A stretch of DNA of 64,000 bases, taken from assembly GCA_026261815.1 (NCBI GenBank), contig JAMPIT010000379.1, positions 18,402,501 to 18,466,500 on the forward strand. The letters run 5' to 3'. The notes below the pieces were generated by a model, which did not search any database, was not told the DNA's origin, and was given only the letters and a program-made list of their open reading frames with translations. The stretch comes from Monarcha castaneiventris obscurior (taxonomy: Eukaryota; Chordata; Aves; Passeriformes; Monarchidae). Each line of letters begins with the position of its first letter. Position 1 is the stretch's first letter. The translations under genes and the position numbers were made by a program. This document shows positions 1-13,894 of this stretch, piece after piece.

Positions 1-3000
1 CTTTTGAACTTGCTATAAACAAAATTGATAACCCTTGCATTAAATATATTAAGCTTTCATTTTTGTTCACATTGTGGGCCTGAGAGTCTGCATGAATTTA
101 AAAAAAAATCATGTTACAAATTTGTTTTAAAATATAGTTACTTAATGTATTGTCATGGAAGTATCCCTTTCATCACCATCTGCTTTGTTTTATGCTTTGT
201 GATTACACTGTGGACATTGCCATAATTTAAGAACTGTTCTGGTTTTACTGAAAAAACTCCAAAAATTCCATTTTAAAGCAAATAAAAGAATTATTAAAAC
301 AATTCTAATAATGCAAGGGACTACACAACATCCTTAAACCATGTTAACAACAGTGATTTAATGAAAATCATACTTTACATGTTGGTCTGAAAAATATAGT
401 TCAATACATTAAAAAAAAATTAATTACGTATTTTGCAGAAACATCATAACGTATTGCTAATAAAGCAGTAAATTTTAAAAAAAAATATTGGATGGTGAAT
501 GTATAGAGATATAAACAACATCATGAACACACAGAAGCATATAAAGGACAGGTATCTGCGTATTACGGAGCTGTCCCAATCTCCTACCTTGGATTAAAGT
601 CAAAAAATCATCAACATTTTTATAATTTATTTCTTTTCTCCTAAATAACATGGTGAGATAACATTCTTAATATTAAAATAACTCAATCTGCCTATCTTTA
701 ATAGTTGTGACATTGTATTTGAGAGGAAAAAATGGTTTGACTTTCTTCATTACATGTTGGTCAATTGTACACTGGAGGCATTCAATTTCACTGTTTATAT
801 AATCTACAGAAAAAAGTACTCACATTGCTGTAAGTAAGTGGATCCTTCCTTTTAAAATTTTAATCTAGTATATAATTCTAGGGAAATTTATTAGGGCAAA
901 CATTCTTTATACATTTATTTCATGTTGCCTTTAATTTTTATCTTTTTTTAAATTTAAGAATACTTTGGTTTATATTTCATTTCATCATTTTTTATGTTTT
1001 TGATCATCCTGCTTATTTAGTCCTTTTTTTAACTTGTAAAGTGTGTACTTTAAACATGACATAAAGAAGGTTAATTCTACGTAAGATACATACAATTGAT
1101 TTCATCAATACTCATTTTTTTTTCTTTTTTTTAAATACCACATTGAAATAAGTTCTAAATTGGTATAAATCAGTGTAGGTCTGCTGAACTTCACTGAATT
1201 TTACTAATTAACACCCATTGAAGAGCTGATCATTCATATGATGCCTTGAATGCAATTTCCTGCTAAAAATAGATAAATTTATTCATTGTGCAGAATAAAA
1301 TCAATTACTTTATTTGAAAGGTTATAATTTATTTAGAACTTCAGAATTAAAAACAAGTCAAAAACATTTGCCTACAATGACTTTTAGCAGCCCTTTTTTA
1401 CCATTCCTCTGCCTAGATTTTTTGGGATCATGCCAGATCTTGTCTCACACACCTGGATCATCTCACATATCCTCTTTTTCTATGTATTAATACATATATT
1501 AGATAACATTTCTGTTGTAAATTCTTGGACATCACACTAAATATTTCTGCCTTGTTGAAAGTTCAATATATTTTCCAGCTTTTATTTCCCAGTTCTTGTA
1601 TAGAACCAGATCTGTAAACCCATCCCCTCACCTGTAACCACTAGTTTTCTTGATAACTTTTGGTTGTGAGCTTACCAGAGCTTTTTTGGAAGCTGGAGTA
1701 ATTCATGTCAATTTTCTCTATTATTTAATATATGTCTGGTTTTGAGAAAGACTACTAATCAGTTGATTAAAAACAATTTTTCTTTTGTGTTCTTAACATA
1801 GCTTACTCAACTACGTGTTTCTAGCTCTAATTACATTTTCAACTACTTTGAAAGTAGCTGTAAAGACGCGATGGCCAGCAATTCTTAGGATTATTCCTAA
1901 AGCATTTTTGAATCATTCCACTACTTTAAACAGATGAAGATGATAACACCACTAATAAAGGAAAAGAAAGCTAAAGTGTTCAATATTTCTTTGTGTAAGA
2001 ACGAATATGATGGCTTATAGCACATGAGGATAATGAATTGTTCTCTACCCTATCAATAACACCTGCTATAGATAAAACTTTAAATCGGCTACCTAGAGTA
2101 ATCTGCATTAGAGATGCAAAAGATCTGGCAGACCTCTCAGAGTTCTTGATGTCTGGGGTTTTTTTGAAACCCAGGAATACTGATAAAAATATATGAGCAT
2201 AGAACAACAGTTACTTTGCTCCAATATTCAAAACTGACAGATTGATTTGTGTAGCAGGTTTGTAACATTAGGAAAATTTCAGTAGTATTTATACATGGAA
2301 TCATAACTAAAGAGAGTGCTTTGAAGAAACACACTTTATAGGTCAAATAAAAAAATTAGATTTTTGATTTGCAAGGAATGTGTGAAGATTTAGTACCTTA
2401 AATCTTTGACAAACATTTTACCTGAAAGCACAGTTGCCCACTGGCAACACAACGATATTCTGACTAAATAAAAATGAGCATAAACATAAATGGGTATAAA
2501 TTTTAGGTCTAAAAGCATCTGATCTCTGATGAGATCATGAAATCCAGCAAGGATTTGTAAGGATACAAATTTGGCTGGATGCCTTATTAATGATTTGAAA
2601 GTAAATATAAAGTCACTGTAAATAAAATAAAGCTGTGCTGTAAGAAATGCTGTCTTCTATATCCAAGAGCAGGGAACTGTGTCCTGAAAAGCTGTAATTT
2701 GGAGAATAATCTAGTGGCTATATGTAGGCAAGTAACTCAATGTCAACATCTAATGCAACATCATAGTGACAAACTAAAGTGACAGATTACTGTTGGAGTA
2801 CATTACATTTTGGACACATAAGAAGAGGACTTCTGGAAAAGGAGGCACTGATTTTGTTGTCACAAAAGATATTGGAAAGATTGATGTTAAAACTGAAAAG
2901 GGTTTGGGAATGAGGTGGAAAATAATTCAGACTGCAGAAAACAGTGGTAGACAAATAGAATTCAATCTGTTTTCTTTTTCAGAAAGTGGATAATGAGGTG

Positions 3001-4621
3001 GCATGCACAAATGCACTCACTAGAAAGAAATACATGCAAGAAAAAGCTTCTTTAATCTAATTGAAAAAGACACAAAACCCCTTGACATTGAAGATAATAC
3101 ATTTAAAAGGACAGAGGAACATTTTTTAAGAAGTAAGAATGACTTGCTACAAAAGGCAAGTGGGATGCTTGTCACACTGCTTGTTTATAGGCAGGAAGCA
3201 TCAGCCTCACCTTTTCTTCCAAGAAAGACTTCTCCACTTGCAAGAATTCCATTCTTTCCATGTCAGTTATCATCCTCCAGAACTGTCACACATTCGTTTG
3301 CCATATGCTATTATGTTTTTTTTTAAATTTAAATGTGGGATATCAAGGGTCACTATTGCAAATTACTGAAAAAAAATGGACGTAGCAAGCATATTGTTGT
3401 CAGCAATGTCTATGAGTCAAGCTCCTAATTAATTATGTGATATTATGTGTTTTTAATAAATAACAAATAGATGATCAGAAGTAGGCCATCAAATAAATTA
3501 TCAGTTTTCCCACCCTTTTAAAACTGACACATTCATTGTTAATAATTCTACCTGTTCTCTAGTAGAATTTTTTTGTGTTCATTATAGACAAAAAATTAGT
3601 TTTTACAAAAGGGATAAAGGGTTGGCTGTAGTTAGAAGAAAGATGATGAAAATAGAAGTTTACATGTGAGCCAACTTCATTTGGATCATGTATCATGACA
3701 GAAGTGGATACGGGAATTAGTAAGAGTCTTGCAAATAAGCAGGTGGAAATTGTGGCCTGCTTTTCTGATTTCAAGACCCAAGAAACATGGATCTTGACAT
3801 CAGAAAAGGGGTAGAGAATTTATAGAATCTGGTAAGGAAATTTTCAGTATTTCAGTTTTACTAAGTACACGAAGCCTAAAATGGAAGAATAATATAAAAA
3901 TTGATTCATCAATAAAAATTGAAAGTATTTTTAAAAGTAGTTTTACTTTAGTATGCTTGCATCAGGTAAGCAGTTTCATAGAATTTATAAAACATTTATG
4001 TATTTTTACCTCTCTGTCTGTATGAAATCTGCAGTCTTTTTGTCAGCTTAACTGATAGAGGATAGTTAGGGGTCGAACAGAAGATATCAAGGAAGTGGTA
4101 AGGATCAGATGGGATAGAGAAGGAGTTCTTTGCAGATTTACAAATACAGGTTTATCAAATTCATCTTGTGATTACAGTATATGGCTGATACTGCCCATCT
4201 GAGAAGATCATTAGAATATTCAGAGTTTTTCTCTCCATCTTGATTTCAGAGTTAGTAGTAAGATACAGGTTTTTTTTACTGACACAGAACCACAGACTGT
4301 CCATGAACAAAATAAATGTAAAGAGGACAACAGATATCTCACTTGTTCTACACTGAGAAATTAATGTACATTTTACTCTGTATAAATTTATCTACACATT
4401 AAATTTATGTCTGTCTTTTAGAAATTGGGAATTTAAATACATACATGAAAATATGAGAAACAAGGAATTGAAGATCATATTTTGTTTTAAAGAACATTAT
4501 CTAGATGAATATTGGAAAAGATATGAAGTGGCTTCCTTTCCAAAAACACTTGAAAAAAACACATTCTGAAACTATTCAGGGATCATCTTTCTTCTCAGTG
4601 GTGTTGATATTACCAATCTTC
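1..4621. other. AT-rich unique non-coding DNA
   Basis: I see no gene, RNA gene or recognisable transposon here. The stretch is AT-rich with many A and T homopolymers. The short ORFs within it have low-complexity translations and no splice or promoter context. It could be intronic or intergenic. Confidence 0.6.
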
Positions 4622-4737
4622 TTACTCATACATTCGTACTTCTTCTTTCATTTCTCGACTTTGTTCAGGCAGACCCGCTTTTAGAGAGTACAAAAACATA
4701 TAAAATGGACTCACCTGCTTTTCTTTAATCAACGACT
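4622..4737 (-). other. Weak candidate exon, minus strand
   Basis: On the minus strand a T-rich tract ending in CCAG (acceptor AG at 4739-4738) is followed by a frame open for about 37 codons. It ends at a TAA at 4624-4622, or could splice at the GTAAG starting at 4625. The peptide contains SLIKEKQ near its start and LPEQSREMKEEVRMYE at its end. The first is basic and the second is charged and helix-like. An internal GTGAGT at 4714 would give an alternative 23-nt exon. The family is not recognised. An open frame of this length is common by chance, so this is only a candidate, and the better exon evidence in this window lies on the opposite strand. Confidence 0.13.
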
Positions 4738-7004
4738 CTGGAAAAAAAATATGATCATTCAGGAATATGCAGTTGGCCCATTGATGTATGAATATATTTT
4801 AAATGAAGGCCTGCTTCATAGAAGTGTGCATACGCAAAGAATAAAATCAATTTCTCTAATTTTGTGCATAACAGAACAAGCAAGCAAATGAAACAGCAAA
4901 AATTGTTGTGTGGAGTTTCCTTATCAATTCCCTAATATTTAGTAAAAGACATAATTCTATGTTTTAAATTTTCTGTCTTCTGTGTTTTGCACAGCATAAG
5001 TAATTGCTGTGATTTTTTTTCTTTGAAAATGCATCCAAAAGTAAAACACAGACAGAGTATTTTGCATTGCCTTTCAAAATTGCCCTTAAAATAATCTTTT
5101 GCCACTACTGCATTTTCTTTCCTGGACTGGGCAAGAGTCATTATTGATTGTGAAACTACTATCAGTAATCACAGATGAACAAAGAGGTATTGAAACATTA
5201 AGAGCAGAAGCAGGGATAGCCCAATGTTCAGCTAATTAATGCTGCCTGTTCTAATGGAAAAGGTGCCAGTCTGTACTCTGGCAACACGAAAATCTGAGAA
5301 GAGAAAACAGTCCCGTATGTGCATTGAAAATTATCTAGCAAAGATTGAACTCCTATAAGAGAGAAAGTCTGTTGTTTATAAAATAGGCAGTGAAGCACGT
5401 GGGGTTTTTTGGTTTCATTTGGTTTGATTTTTTTAACAGGTGGTCTTAATACTTTCGTAGGACACGTACACTGCTCAAAAAAATGAAATATAGTGTTGAT
5501 CCATGTACTAAAATAAAGAACCAAATAAAAGGTTTTGTCTGATGTTTAGTTTTGAGGGGTATAAAGAATACTACATTACACCTTTTCAATCCTCCCTATT
5601 CACTATTTGATAGTTTCTGTTTTGCTCAAAGATTACAGTATGCTAAATAGGAGTGCTGCTTCAAATTATTTCTTAAGTGGTAGCTGTATAATGTATTTAA
5701 GAACACATGATTCACATTTTCTTGTACTACCACTGTTCTCTTTTCTTTTTTTTTCTTTCCCTTTCTGAGTCAGAAGAACTTTCTAAGTGGAATGTTCATG
5801 TAAGAACTCAGCCAGATTCTATTTCTTCATATTTATTATAAAGGCACCCACAAGGTGCTATGTGTTTTCCAATCACATTAAATCAAAATTCTTTCTCTGC
5901 AGAATACACATTCTAAAAACATTAATAGTGTTTTGATAGTGCATTTGATTTATTTAGGTATCCATTGACTCTAGCGAGAAAAATTCTTTCTTCCTTCATT
6001 GGATTGGTTACCATTAACAATTTTTCAGCATCTCCTGCAGGTAAATCATGTTACATTACCACATTACCTCTATATTTACAGTACTTCCTTGTTATTTCTT
6101 TCATACTGCACCTACAATAATGGGACTACCATATAAATGATACTCAGCTGCATCTCCTAAAACGAAAAACTAGAGAGTTATTGGAAACTCTGATTTGGAA
6201 GTAATTTTCCTTTTAATACAAAGGAATCTGATATTTTCTTTGTCCCTTATGCATACAATGACTTTTTCTAATATGTTGTTCCTGGTTGCATTTTTCCAGG
6301 TCAAAGTCACTTTGATGAATGTATCTGGTGTACAAAATAAAACATTGCAAAACATTTATATGCTGCAGGTTTTCCAAAACAGATTTTTGACAGTATGCAA
6401 GTTTTATATGACACTGCTATAAAGCTATACTACAATAGGTTTCCAAATATCTTGTATATAGCAACAACAGAGTAGCCATTTGATTCTGCTGCATCACAGG
6501 AAAGACAGAATGGAGTCAAATTTTCCTTCCTTTCATTCATTTTCACCTGGAGTTGCTGCTAGCCAACTGACCAATGAGGTCCTTAAAAGACAATTAGAGA
6601 AAGATCTTTTCCTGCTGAAAGAGTAACTGCCCCATGCTCACCTGTCCAGATACACCTCTATTTTCTTCCTTAATCTGCTCAGCAGAAGAAAGCCCTTTTT
6701 CTGCTTAAAATATGGTGAAAATGTTTGACCCTTCTGCCATATTGTGCATTGTCCATTTTTGGCATCAACACAGTCTGAGGTACAGGTCAGCTTAACGACT
6801 TATTTTCCTCTTATTATCATACAGATAACTGTTTCTTAATACTGGAAAATTCTTTTTCTTGATAGTCATAGTAGTTTATTGCCCATTCTTTTACTTTCAA
6901 TTAGTCATTGTTCAGGTTATAGTTGGAATTCAGTCAGCTAACTTTCAGCTGAATATAAGGAAGAAATCCTTTATTGCGCAAGTGACCTCTCACATGGAAA
7001 CAGA
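4738..7004. other. AT-rich unique non-coding DNA
   Basis: No gene or clear repeat was found. Overlapping ORFs on both strands around 6,170-6,422 are chance frames, because both strands are open over the same AT-rich stretch and neither translation resembles a domain. Confidence 0.55.
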
Positions 7005-7160
7005 TTGCCTGGAGAGCAATCTCACTGGAGATATCCAAGAACTGTCTGGACACAGTCCTGTGTTATGTGTTCTGGGAAGACCCTGACTTAGCACAGAGGT
7101 TGGACCAGATGACCCTCTGTTGTCCCTTTCAACCTGACCCCTCCTGTGATTCTGTGATTT
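7005..7160 (+). repeat. CR1 LINE 3'-end fragment
   Basis: The order matches the terminal part of avian CR1: a block around GATATCCAAGAACTGTCTGG, then GGTTGGACCAGATGACC, a CCCTTTCAACC-type block, and the tail GTGATTCTGTGATT at about 7,145-7,158. Only the last 150 bp or so remain, as expected for a 5'-truncated retrotransposed copy. It is diverged and carries no coding potential. A 105-codon frame on the opposite strand across it is a by-product. Confidence 0.8.
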
Positions 7161-8367
7161 ACAGGAAGCTGCTGACAAAAGACACCTAAACCAGATTGTT
7201 TTCGAAACAAAATATAGTTCAGAAGATGCTGAAGATATTTCTACATCCAGCAAAAATCTGGAAGCACAACAAATGAATGATCTCTCTCTATATATATATA
7301 GATGCATATAAGTGGGTGGTTGGAGCCTTTTTGGGATGGAGAGGGAGGAATTCAGGAATTTCTGTTATAAACTTTATTCCGGTACATTCAGTCATCTTTG
7401 CTTGCTATCCAGGCCTGCTATGACCATTCGTCTGATAATGAATGGCCTTTTATGACTATTGTGTAACACTTACTGAAACTTCTACTTTATTAATTAAATA
7501 ATGAAAAATTTAAACAAGTTTGTTTTTTTTTTCTATAAATTTTATGCAGAGTCCTCTTTTCACACGCTTCTTCCAAAAAACAGGCCTGGAAACATAGCTT
7601 CAAATATATTAAAAATCTCTAAACAGGTTTGTAATAACAAATATTGCATTAGTAACCTTCAAGAAAATAAGAGACCTTAAAAGGTGTTAAATAACTTAAT
7701 CTGTTAATGCAGTACTACTTAACTCTAAGTACACTGAAGTTAGCAAAGTATTGTAGTAAATCTGAAGGGTAACTATCGACTGCCTATTGTTTCTCTGAAA
7801 TTTAAATTCATAGCCTCACCTAGACAGAAATAAAAAGACAGAAAAAAATGTGCTTTAAAAGATTTTTCCCCCTTTTTTCCTCTGCATTAGAAACTGTAGT
7901 AGATATCCTGGGAAACAAAATCAAGAAGCAGCAGATGTCATGTGTCACTTTTGCAGTTATTGATGCTAAGCAAGTAGCAGTTTGAATCCACTGAGATTCA
8001 GTATTGTATGTTTATGGGTTTATTTAGATTGTTAAAATAGAGTACTTTTATGCCTTTAAATATTTTATGATTCATGGCACTTATGGTTTAAAATCTTATC
8101 TGTGTGAGTCGTGCAATGGCAGAGTTTTTTCAGCAGCTTTTATTTAAGATAGAAGCAAATTGCACCTTGAAACCACAGGTGATACAGGGGAAAAATAGTA
8201 GGAAGGTAGAATAGTAAATGTGTTTGTGAGAGCACTAAATGTTGCATGCACTAAGCAAATACATATTTTCAGTGTTCAAGGAGTCCTAAATCAGTAGAAT
8301 AATGTGAATAAGGAGAATTTTATTTTCATCTCTAAGTGTAGCATAAACTCATAAACAGAGTACAGAA
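7161..8367. other. Non-coding spacer between two CR1 fragments
   Basis: This is AT-rich unique sequence. It has a short CT run leading into a TA run at 7,281-7,301. No gene was found. Confidence 0.55.
7281..7301. repeat. Short (TC)n(TA)n microsatellite
   Basis: A TCTCTCTC run passes directly into a TATATATATATA run. It is a compound dinucleotide repeat just downstream of the CR1 fragment. Confidence 0.75.
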
Positions 8368-8722
8368 GGCTTTGGTGACCCAATTGTGGCCTTGCAGCAC
8401 CTGAAGGGAGCCTACAAGAAAGATGGAAAGGGACTTCTTACAAGAGCATGTAGGGACAGGACAAGGGGGAATGAACGGATTCAAACTAAAAGAGAGTAGG
8501 TTTAGATTAGTTATTACAAAAAAGCTCTTTCCTGTGAGGGTGGTGAGGAACTGGAACAGGTTGCACAGAAAAGGTGTGCATGCCCCATGCCTGGAGGTGT
8601 TCCAGGCCAGGTCGGATGGAACTCTGAGCAACCTGGTTTAGTGGAAGGTGTTCCTGCAGATGGAGTGTTGAAAGCAGATGATCTCTAAGGTCTCTTCCAA
8701 TCCATTCTGTGATTCTGATTCT
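8368..8722 (+). repeat. CR1 LINE 3'-end fragment
   Basis: About 350 bp follow the avian CR1 3' end closely: the end of the reverse-transcriptase ORF (GAACTGGAACAGGTTGCACA, then CATGCCTGGAGGTGTTCCAG), the short 3'UTR blocks GCAACCTGGTTTAGTGGAAG and GGTCTCTTCCAATCCATTCT, and the tail GTGATTCTGATTCT. It is 5'-truncated and inactive. Two overlapping ORFs here, one per strand, derive from the repeat. Confidence 0.92.
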
Positions 8723-11700
8723 AGAAAAAGCTTATAATAAACATTTGCTCTTTTTGCTATGCATTTCCAGGTTATATTGATTCCCTTCCCATTGAGAAAA
8801 CACATTGTAATTCCTCCATTTGGAATTCTAATAATAATCAATTTTAAGTGAAAAGCCTTTCAGCTTTTTTTGGAGAGCCTCCTGCAGTGGTACATGCAGT
8901 TGAAATGGGTCCCACCATACTTTGAGTTAGTTAGGATGGCTAAATATGTTTCAACAGGAGTGGCCATTATATTGATCTAAACCTCTAAGGCTGTAGTGAC
9001 AGCCTACATCAGTATCAATACTAGCTGAGAGGACATGTGAAGGCAGCAGTGGTAGATAGTGTACAGATTAATCTGAGCTACTCCAGGAATCTGCTAGCCA
9101 TGTAAACACAGAATCTACATTGCCTATGTATTTTGAGGCATCTGCTTCAATAAATCCACTGCAATAGACTCAGAGGAGAGTCTTCATTTGGCATACATAT
9201 TTAGTACAATATCCCATTATTTATTGGGTGTTTTTTTTTTTACTCAGATGGCATTTTCCACATAAACTATTTTGACAGTTTAACCCAATTTGTTTCTTAA
9301 CTTGTGTGTTTAACAGTTTGTGCACTGCCACATGTATACATTCGAGAACAGCAACCAGTAAACTGAATGGCATACTTCTTTCATGGGCTAACACACAGCA
9401 ATCCAGATCTTCAGTGAAGGTGACATGGATTTGAAAAATTAAAGTACAGATTAGCTTCTCCTAAACTAGTTTATCCTATTTAAATGTTGGGAAATAATTA
9501 TAAAAACTTTATCAGTATCACAATTTATGAAATGTTTGAAGTCCTCTCATCCTATAAAATAAATAAAGAGGATATTATCTCAGCAGAAACACCAGAATTT
9601 AAATATACCAGTTTTCTACTTCAGAAGCAGTTTAATTGTCTGCCACCATATTCATCTACCATGCTTTTATTGAACCAATTATATTTGCTTTTTATGTTTT
9701 TAGTTATTTGTTTCATTCATCATTCCACTCTTGTCTGAAAGCTGTCAGTAAAAAATATACTACAGAAAACAACACTCTGGTCACTTTATTTCCTATTTGA
9801 ATTTAAAACCTTTTCAACCTTTACTACACTGCATGGCCTTTGCTTCAATTATGCTTAGTCCCTAAATATGTTACATTTTATATAAAATGAAATCAAAAGT
9901 ATGTAAAAAATTTTCATTGAGGAATATAGTGCTTAAATCTAAGGGTTCAATGCAGCCTGTATTTTAAAGTGCCACCTAAGCAAATAAAGTTTCCTGCAAA
10001 TAGGAAAGTGTACTGCTAGCACATTAGTTTGCATTTTCATCAGATCTAAGCCAGAAAAACTGGTGCTAAACTGAATTCAGCAAGGTTTATATACACAGAA
10101 GCTTCAAGTCCAATATAAACCACAGTATTAAAGTGTGTGGACTCTTGTTCTAGAGGTACCTAAGGGTGGTGGGAGAGGCGCATGAGTGCCAGATCTTTTC
10201 CATGTCATACCTGCCAAGCTGTGCCCAACACAAAGCCTTGTGGAGCTGGGATGGGCAGACCTGCCATCTCTTCTCCTGAAGTCAGATCACTGGGCTGCCA
10301 AAAATACAAGACTTCTAAGACTAAAAAGGAATCAAACCAAAAGGAAGCCAGGAGACTTCAAGTCTAAACCCTAGTCCCAAAACAATTTTTGCTGTAATCT
10401 AAGTAATATAAACATGCAGATAGTTCAGGAAACAGGAACCAGAAGTTTTTAAGAACTAGTTTTTCTATTCAACTACTTATTCAAAGTGATGTGCACTTCT
10501 TTTTTGCACCCACAGCATGATTTTTCTGTGGTATTCTCTTAGGCAAGAAGGTGAGTCTACTGATGCATTATGGATTTGTTAAAACATGAATTAGAAATTG
10601 TGCTTCTTTTAGTGACCTCAAAGGAAAACCTGGATTTTATTAAAGACATGCTGCCAAATTGTTACTAGCTTTTCATCTTTATTCCCCAAAGCAGAGCAGC
10701 GAAGAAAAACTCCACTGTTTAAGGGGGAATCATACAATATGGGTTTGCACAAGCAATATAATAGTCCCTTTCCCAAGCTTCTCAGAGCCCATTGTGGCAG
10801 CCTTTCCCCATACAAAAAGTATTTGGTCTTTCTCCACATTATTTGCATCTTCTTTATATTTCTTCAGGAAACATCCTTTCTTTCTTCTTTTTAAAAACCC
10901 CTGAAATTAACTGAACTGGGAGTTCAAAGTAAAGCCCTTCATCCTTATTCCCCCCTCCTTTTTTTGCCCATAAGCTTCCTCCTTCAAGAAAACTTACTGT
11001 ATTTGGACAGGGTTGAAAACATTTGGATGTTGCAGTGTCTTCATAGTAGAGAACTTTTACTTAAAGTCATTACTGAAAAAACATCCTTTTTTTAAATGGA
11101 TGCATATTTAATATTTGGTTTCAAAATCTGAAATCTCTCAAATGTATTACATTACATTTTCATCAAGTGCTTAAAATGCAAGCCACTGAATTCTCTTGAT
11201 TACTTTCTGGTTTCAAAAATATAGTTCAATATACTGTTTGTCACTTTTCTCTGCTATATGTCAAAAAGGGGAAAAAAATGAGAATCATTGCTGATATACT
11301 AATAGGGTACTGCATACCATTTACTACCTTCATCCCCAGAGCAAATAAGGGAGGACAGTAGATGGATTGTGTTCAATGCCTCCAAAACACAAGAGAAGGG
11401 TGAGAAGGGTGTTGCAATTTTCAGTTGCATCAGCTGTGCCACAAACCGCTTGTCTTTCCTACTCTACTGCAGAGATGTAAGGCAAAGTTTGCTGTGCTTT
11501 TAAGGTATGCAACTAAATGACAGTTTCCCTTGCAATAATTAAGAGAAATCATGGGTTGCTCAATTTGATTTATTCTACTGCAGAGGCAGCTGACCATACT
11601 GTGAACTAGTATTGATGCTACAGCTGAAGGTAGATACCAAGTCAGGAGTCATGCTACCTTATTTCTGTATTAACTAATTTAAATACCTAAGTTTAACAAA

Positions 11701-12421
11701 TATTCTTTTAATAAACTGACTCAACCACCATTAAATGGTTCTCCTATAGGAACTTAGGTATCTGTGCTTATCCATATAGTCAATAAAGAGAAACAAGTCT
11801 CAGTAGGAGGGCAGGTAAAGGATCATGAAATCATGTTTCTATTGGTCTCCAATGAACAAGAAGACAGATTACAGAATCCCCAGACATAAACTACACTAAA
11901 TTTTAAAGTTACATGGCCCTGTCAGTCTAAGGGCATAAAACAGAGCAAAAAAATCATTAAAGAATATATTTAATCAGATAAGCAGTTAGAACCAGATAGG
12001 ATGAATCAAGGTATCTTGGGACATTTAGACGGGCTCCTGCTGAATGTGACATGTAAGAAGAGCCTGTCTCACCTGGTGACCCAGCAGAAGCGGTAATCTA
12101 GCTATAATATTAAAGATTCCAATGCTCCTGATGCTGCCCCATACTTAACAGTGACAAACCTCTGCAAAAATTCAGGCTGAAATTTCTTTCTCTGTATCTC
12201 TCATCAGTGACGTGAGACTGAAGAAGGTGGCAGAATCAGGAAGTTGTGTGATCACGTCAGACAGATGTCCCACCTTACAGCTGTCCCATCTTCCTCTGTT
12301 GAAAATGTAACCTCCAGGAGAAAGGAACTAAAGAAGAAAATTCCTGTCCACTCTATTACACTCTCTTTATAATGATAAATTTTAATTAAGGTGGATTTTT
12401 CTTTTAAGTATCACTTCAGTA

Positions 12422-12495
12422 AGTAATGAATTACTAATTCCACAATTACATTATGCAACATGAGTAATCCATTACTTCTGATTTAAAGTAATTAC
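12422..12495. promoter_or_regulatory. Cluster of palindromic homeodomain-type motifs
   Basis: AGTAAT-GA-ATTACT (12,422-12,435) and AGTAAT-CC-ATTACT (12,463-12,476) are the same inverted repeat with different 2-bp spacers. A GTAATTAC palindrome follows at 12,488-12,495. TAAT-NN-ATTA is the known P2 type of site for co-operative dimers of paired-class homeodomain proteins. Further ATTA cores and a TTATGCAA motif lie between the copies. Function as an enhancer is inference from motif spacing only. Confidence 0.3.
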
Positions 12496-13894
12496 ATGAG
12501 TCGAAATTTCTTATTAAATTATGCCATTTTCCAAACTTCAAGTAAGTTTGTTGATTTTTTTCATTTCCTATAAACTAATTCTGGAATTGATTATAAATTT
12601 GTTCATCCTGTAAGCAGCATCTGTAGTTATAAGTGTTTCTAAAAAGTTCTTTCAGTTTTTTTTTTAGAATTGCCTTGTAACTTTGGATTCCTGACAAACC
12701 AAAAGAACACTTGAATTTTAAACAGTAGGAATATGGAAAGATTTAATAGCAGATAAAATGAATACCCATAAAATTAGAGATTGTCTTTCAGAAATCTCAT
12801 CTTTCTGAAAACAAGCTGCAAAGGGAAAAAAAAATAGTCTGTAAACCTGGTTTACCTTGTACATACTTCTAACATGGCCAATACAGACAAGTAGGCAGAA
12901 GAGGGAATCAGTATCCATTCTTCATTAACACCCATCTTCCTTCATAATTCCACACTTTTAAAGCTTCCTAAAGTCTCGTCTCCTGTGCTTTTACTGATTA
13001 TCAAAGGAAAAATGCTGGTTAAATGTGAAGTTACCAGTCCATTTAGTATACTGCTAAGTAGGAATTTAAGAGAGAGATACTAATGGCTGTATAACTAAGG
13101 ATGTTTGCAAGACTGGTCTTCCTATCTTTCTGTCTATTTGCCTAGCATATTTTCTAACATGTTGTCTTAAAAATTCCACAAGCTTCCTCTCTTAGAAGAC
13201 AAAATGCTCCACAACCATGGTGAAGTGACATGGAAAGATTTCTTTATAAATTTTAGTGGCTTTGAAGGGTATGTTTCCTAGTAAAATGATTGCTGATGTC
13301 ACCTCCTGTTCTGTGTATACCTGAGTAATAAAGATTCATATAATCCTCTCAACAATAGGAGAGAACACAGAAATTACTAGAATGCTCCATAGCTATCTCT
13401 GCAAAATCTAAACCACAAGACTAAACAACAATAAAGTTAGACCAGAGTCCTATAATTTAATTCTATTTTGAAGTGTGCATTTAAGGTATTATAGGACCAG
13501 GCTCAAGACCTTTCTTACTATATCTAGTGATCATGTAACTTTGTACAATTTACTTCAAAAATAGAAAGGGTCTAGACAAAGCAAAAGAATGCTGCATTTG
13601 AAAACATGAAGCAATGCTTTTCACTATAGAAAATATACATTAGTATAGGTTAAAAATAAAGGTAAACCAAAATATAAACATATTTCCCTAGTTCATTGTA
13701 TTCATATTCTCTTTGTTGCATAAGATTTTTTCCATTAATACTGCATCTTTCTCCAGTAGATTTAAATCATAACTGCAAAGAAGCTATTCTTTCTTGAAAT
13801 GAAACAAAATATTGTATGAGGATTACTGACAAATCACTCAATATATCATTTTAATTATATGAATATTCTAGCACCAGAAAAAGTGTTAGTTTTG

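Noticed and set aside
10516..10550. 35-nt segment with a good acceptor and GTGAGT donor
   Set aside because: It is too short to judge. One open frame of 11 codons is not evidence.
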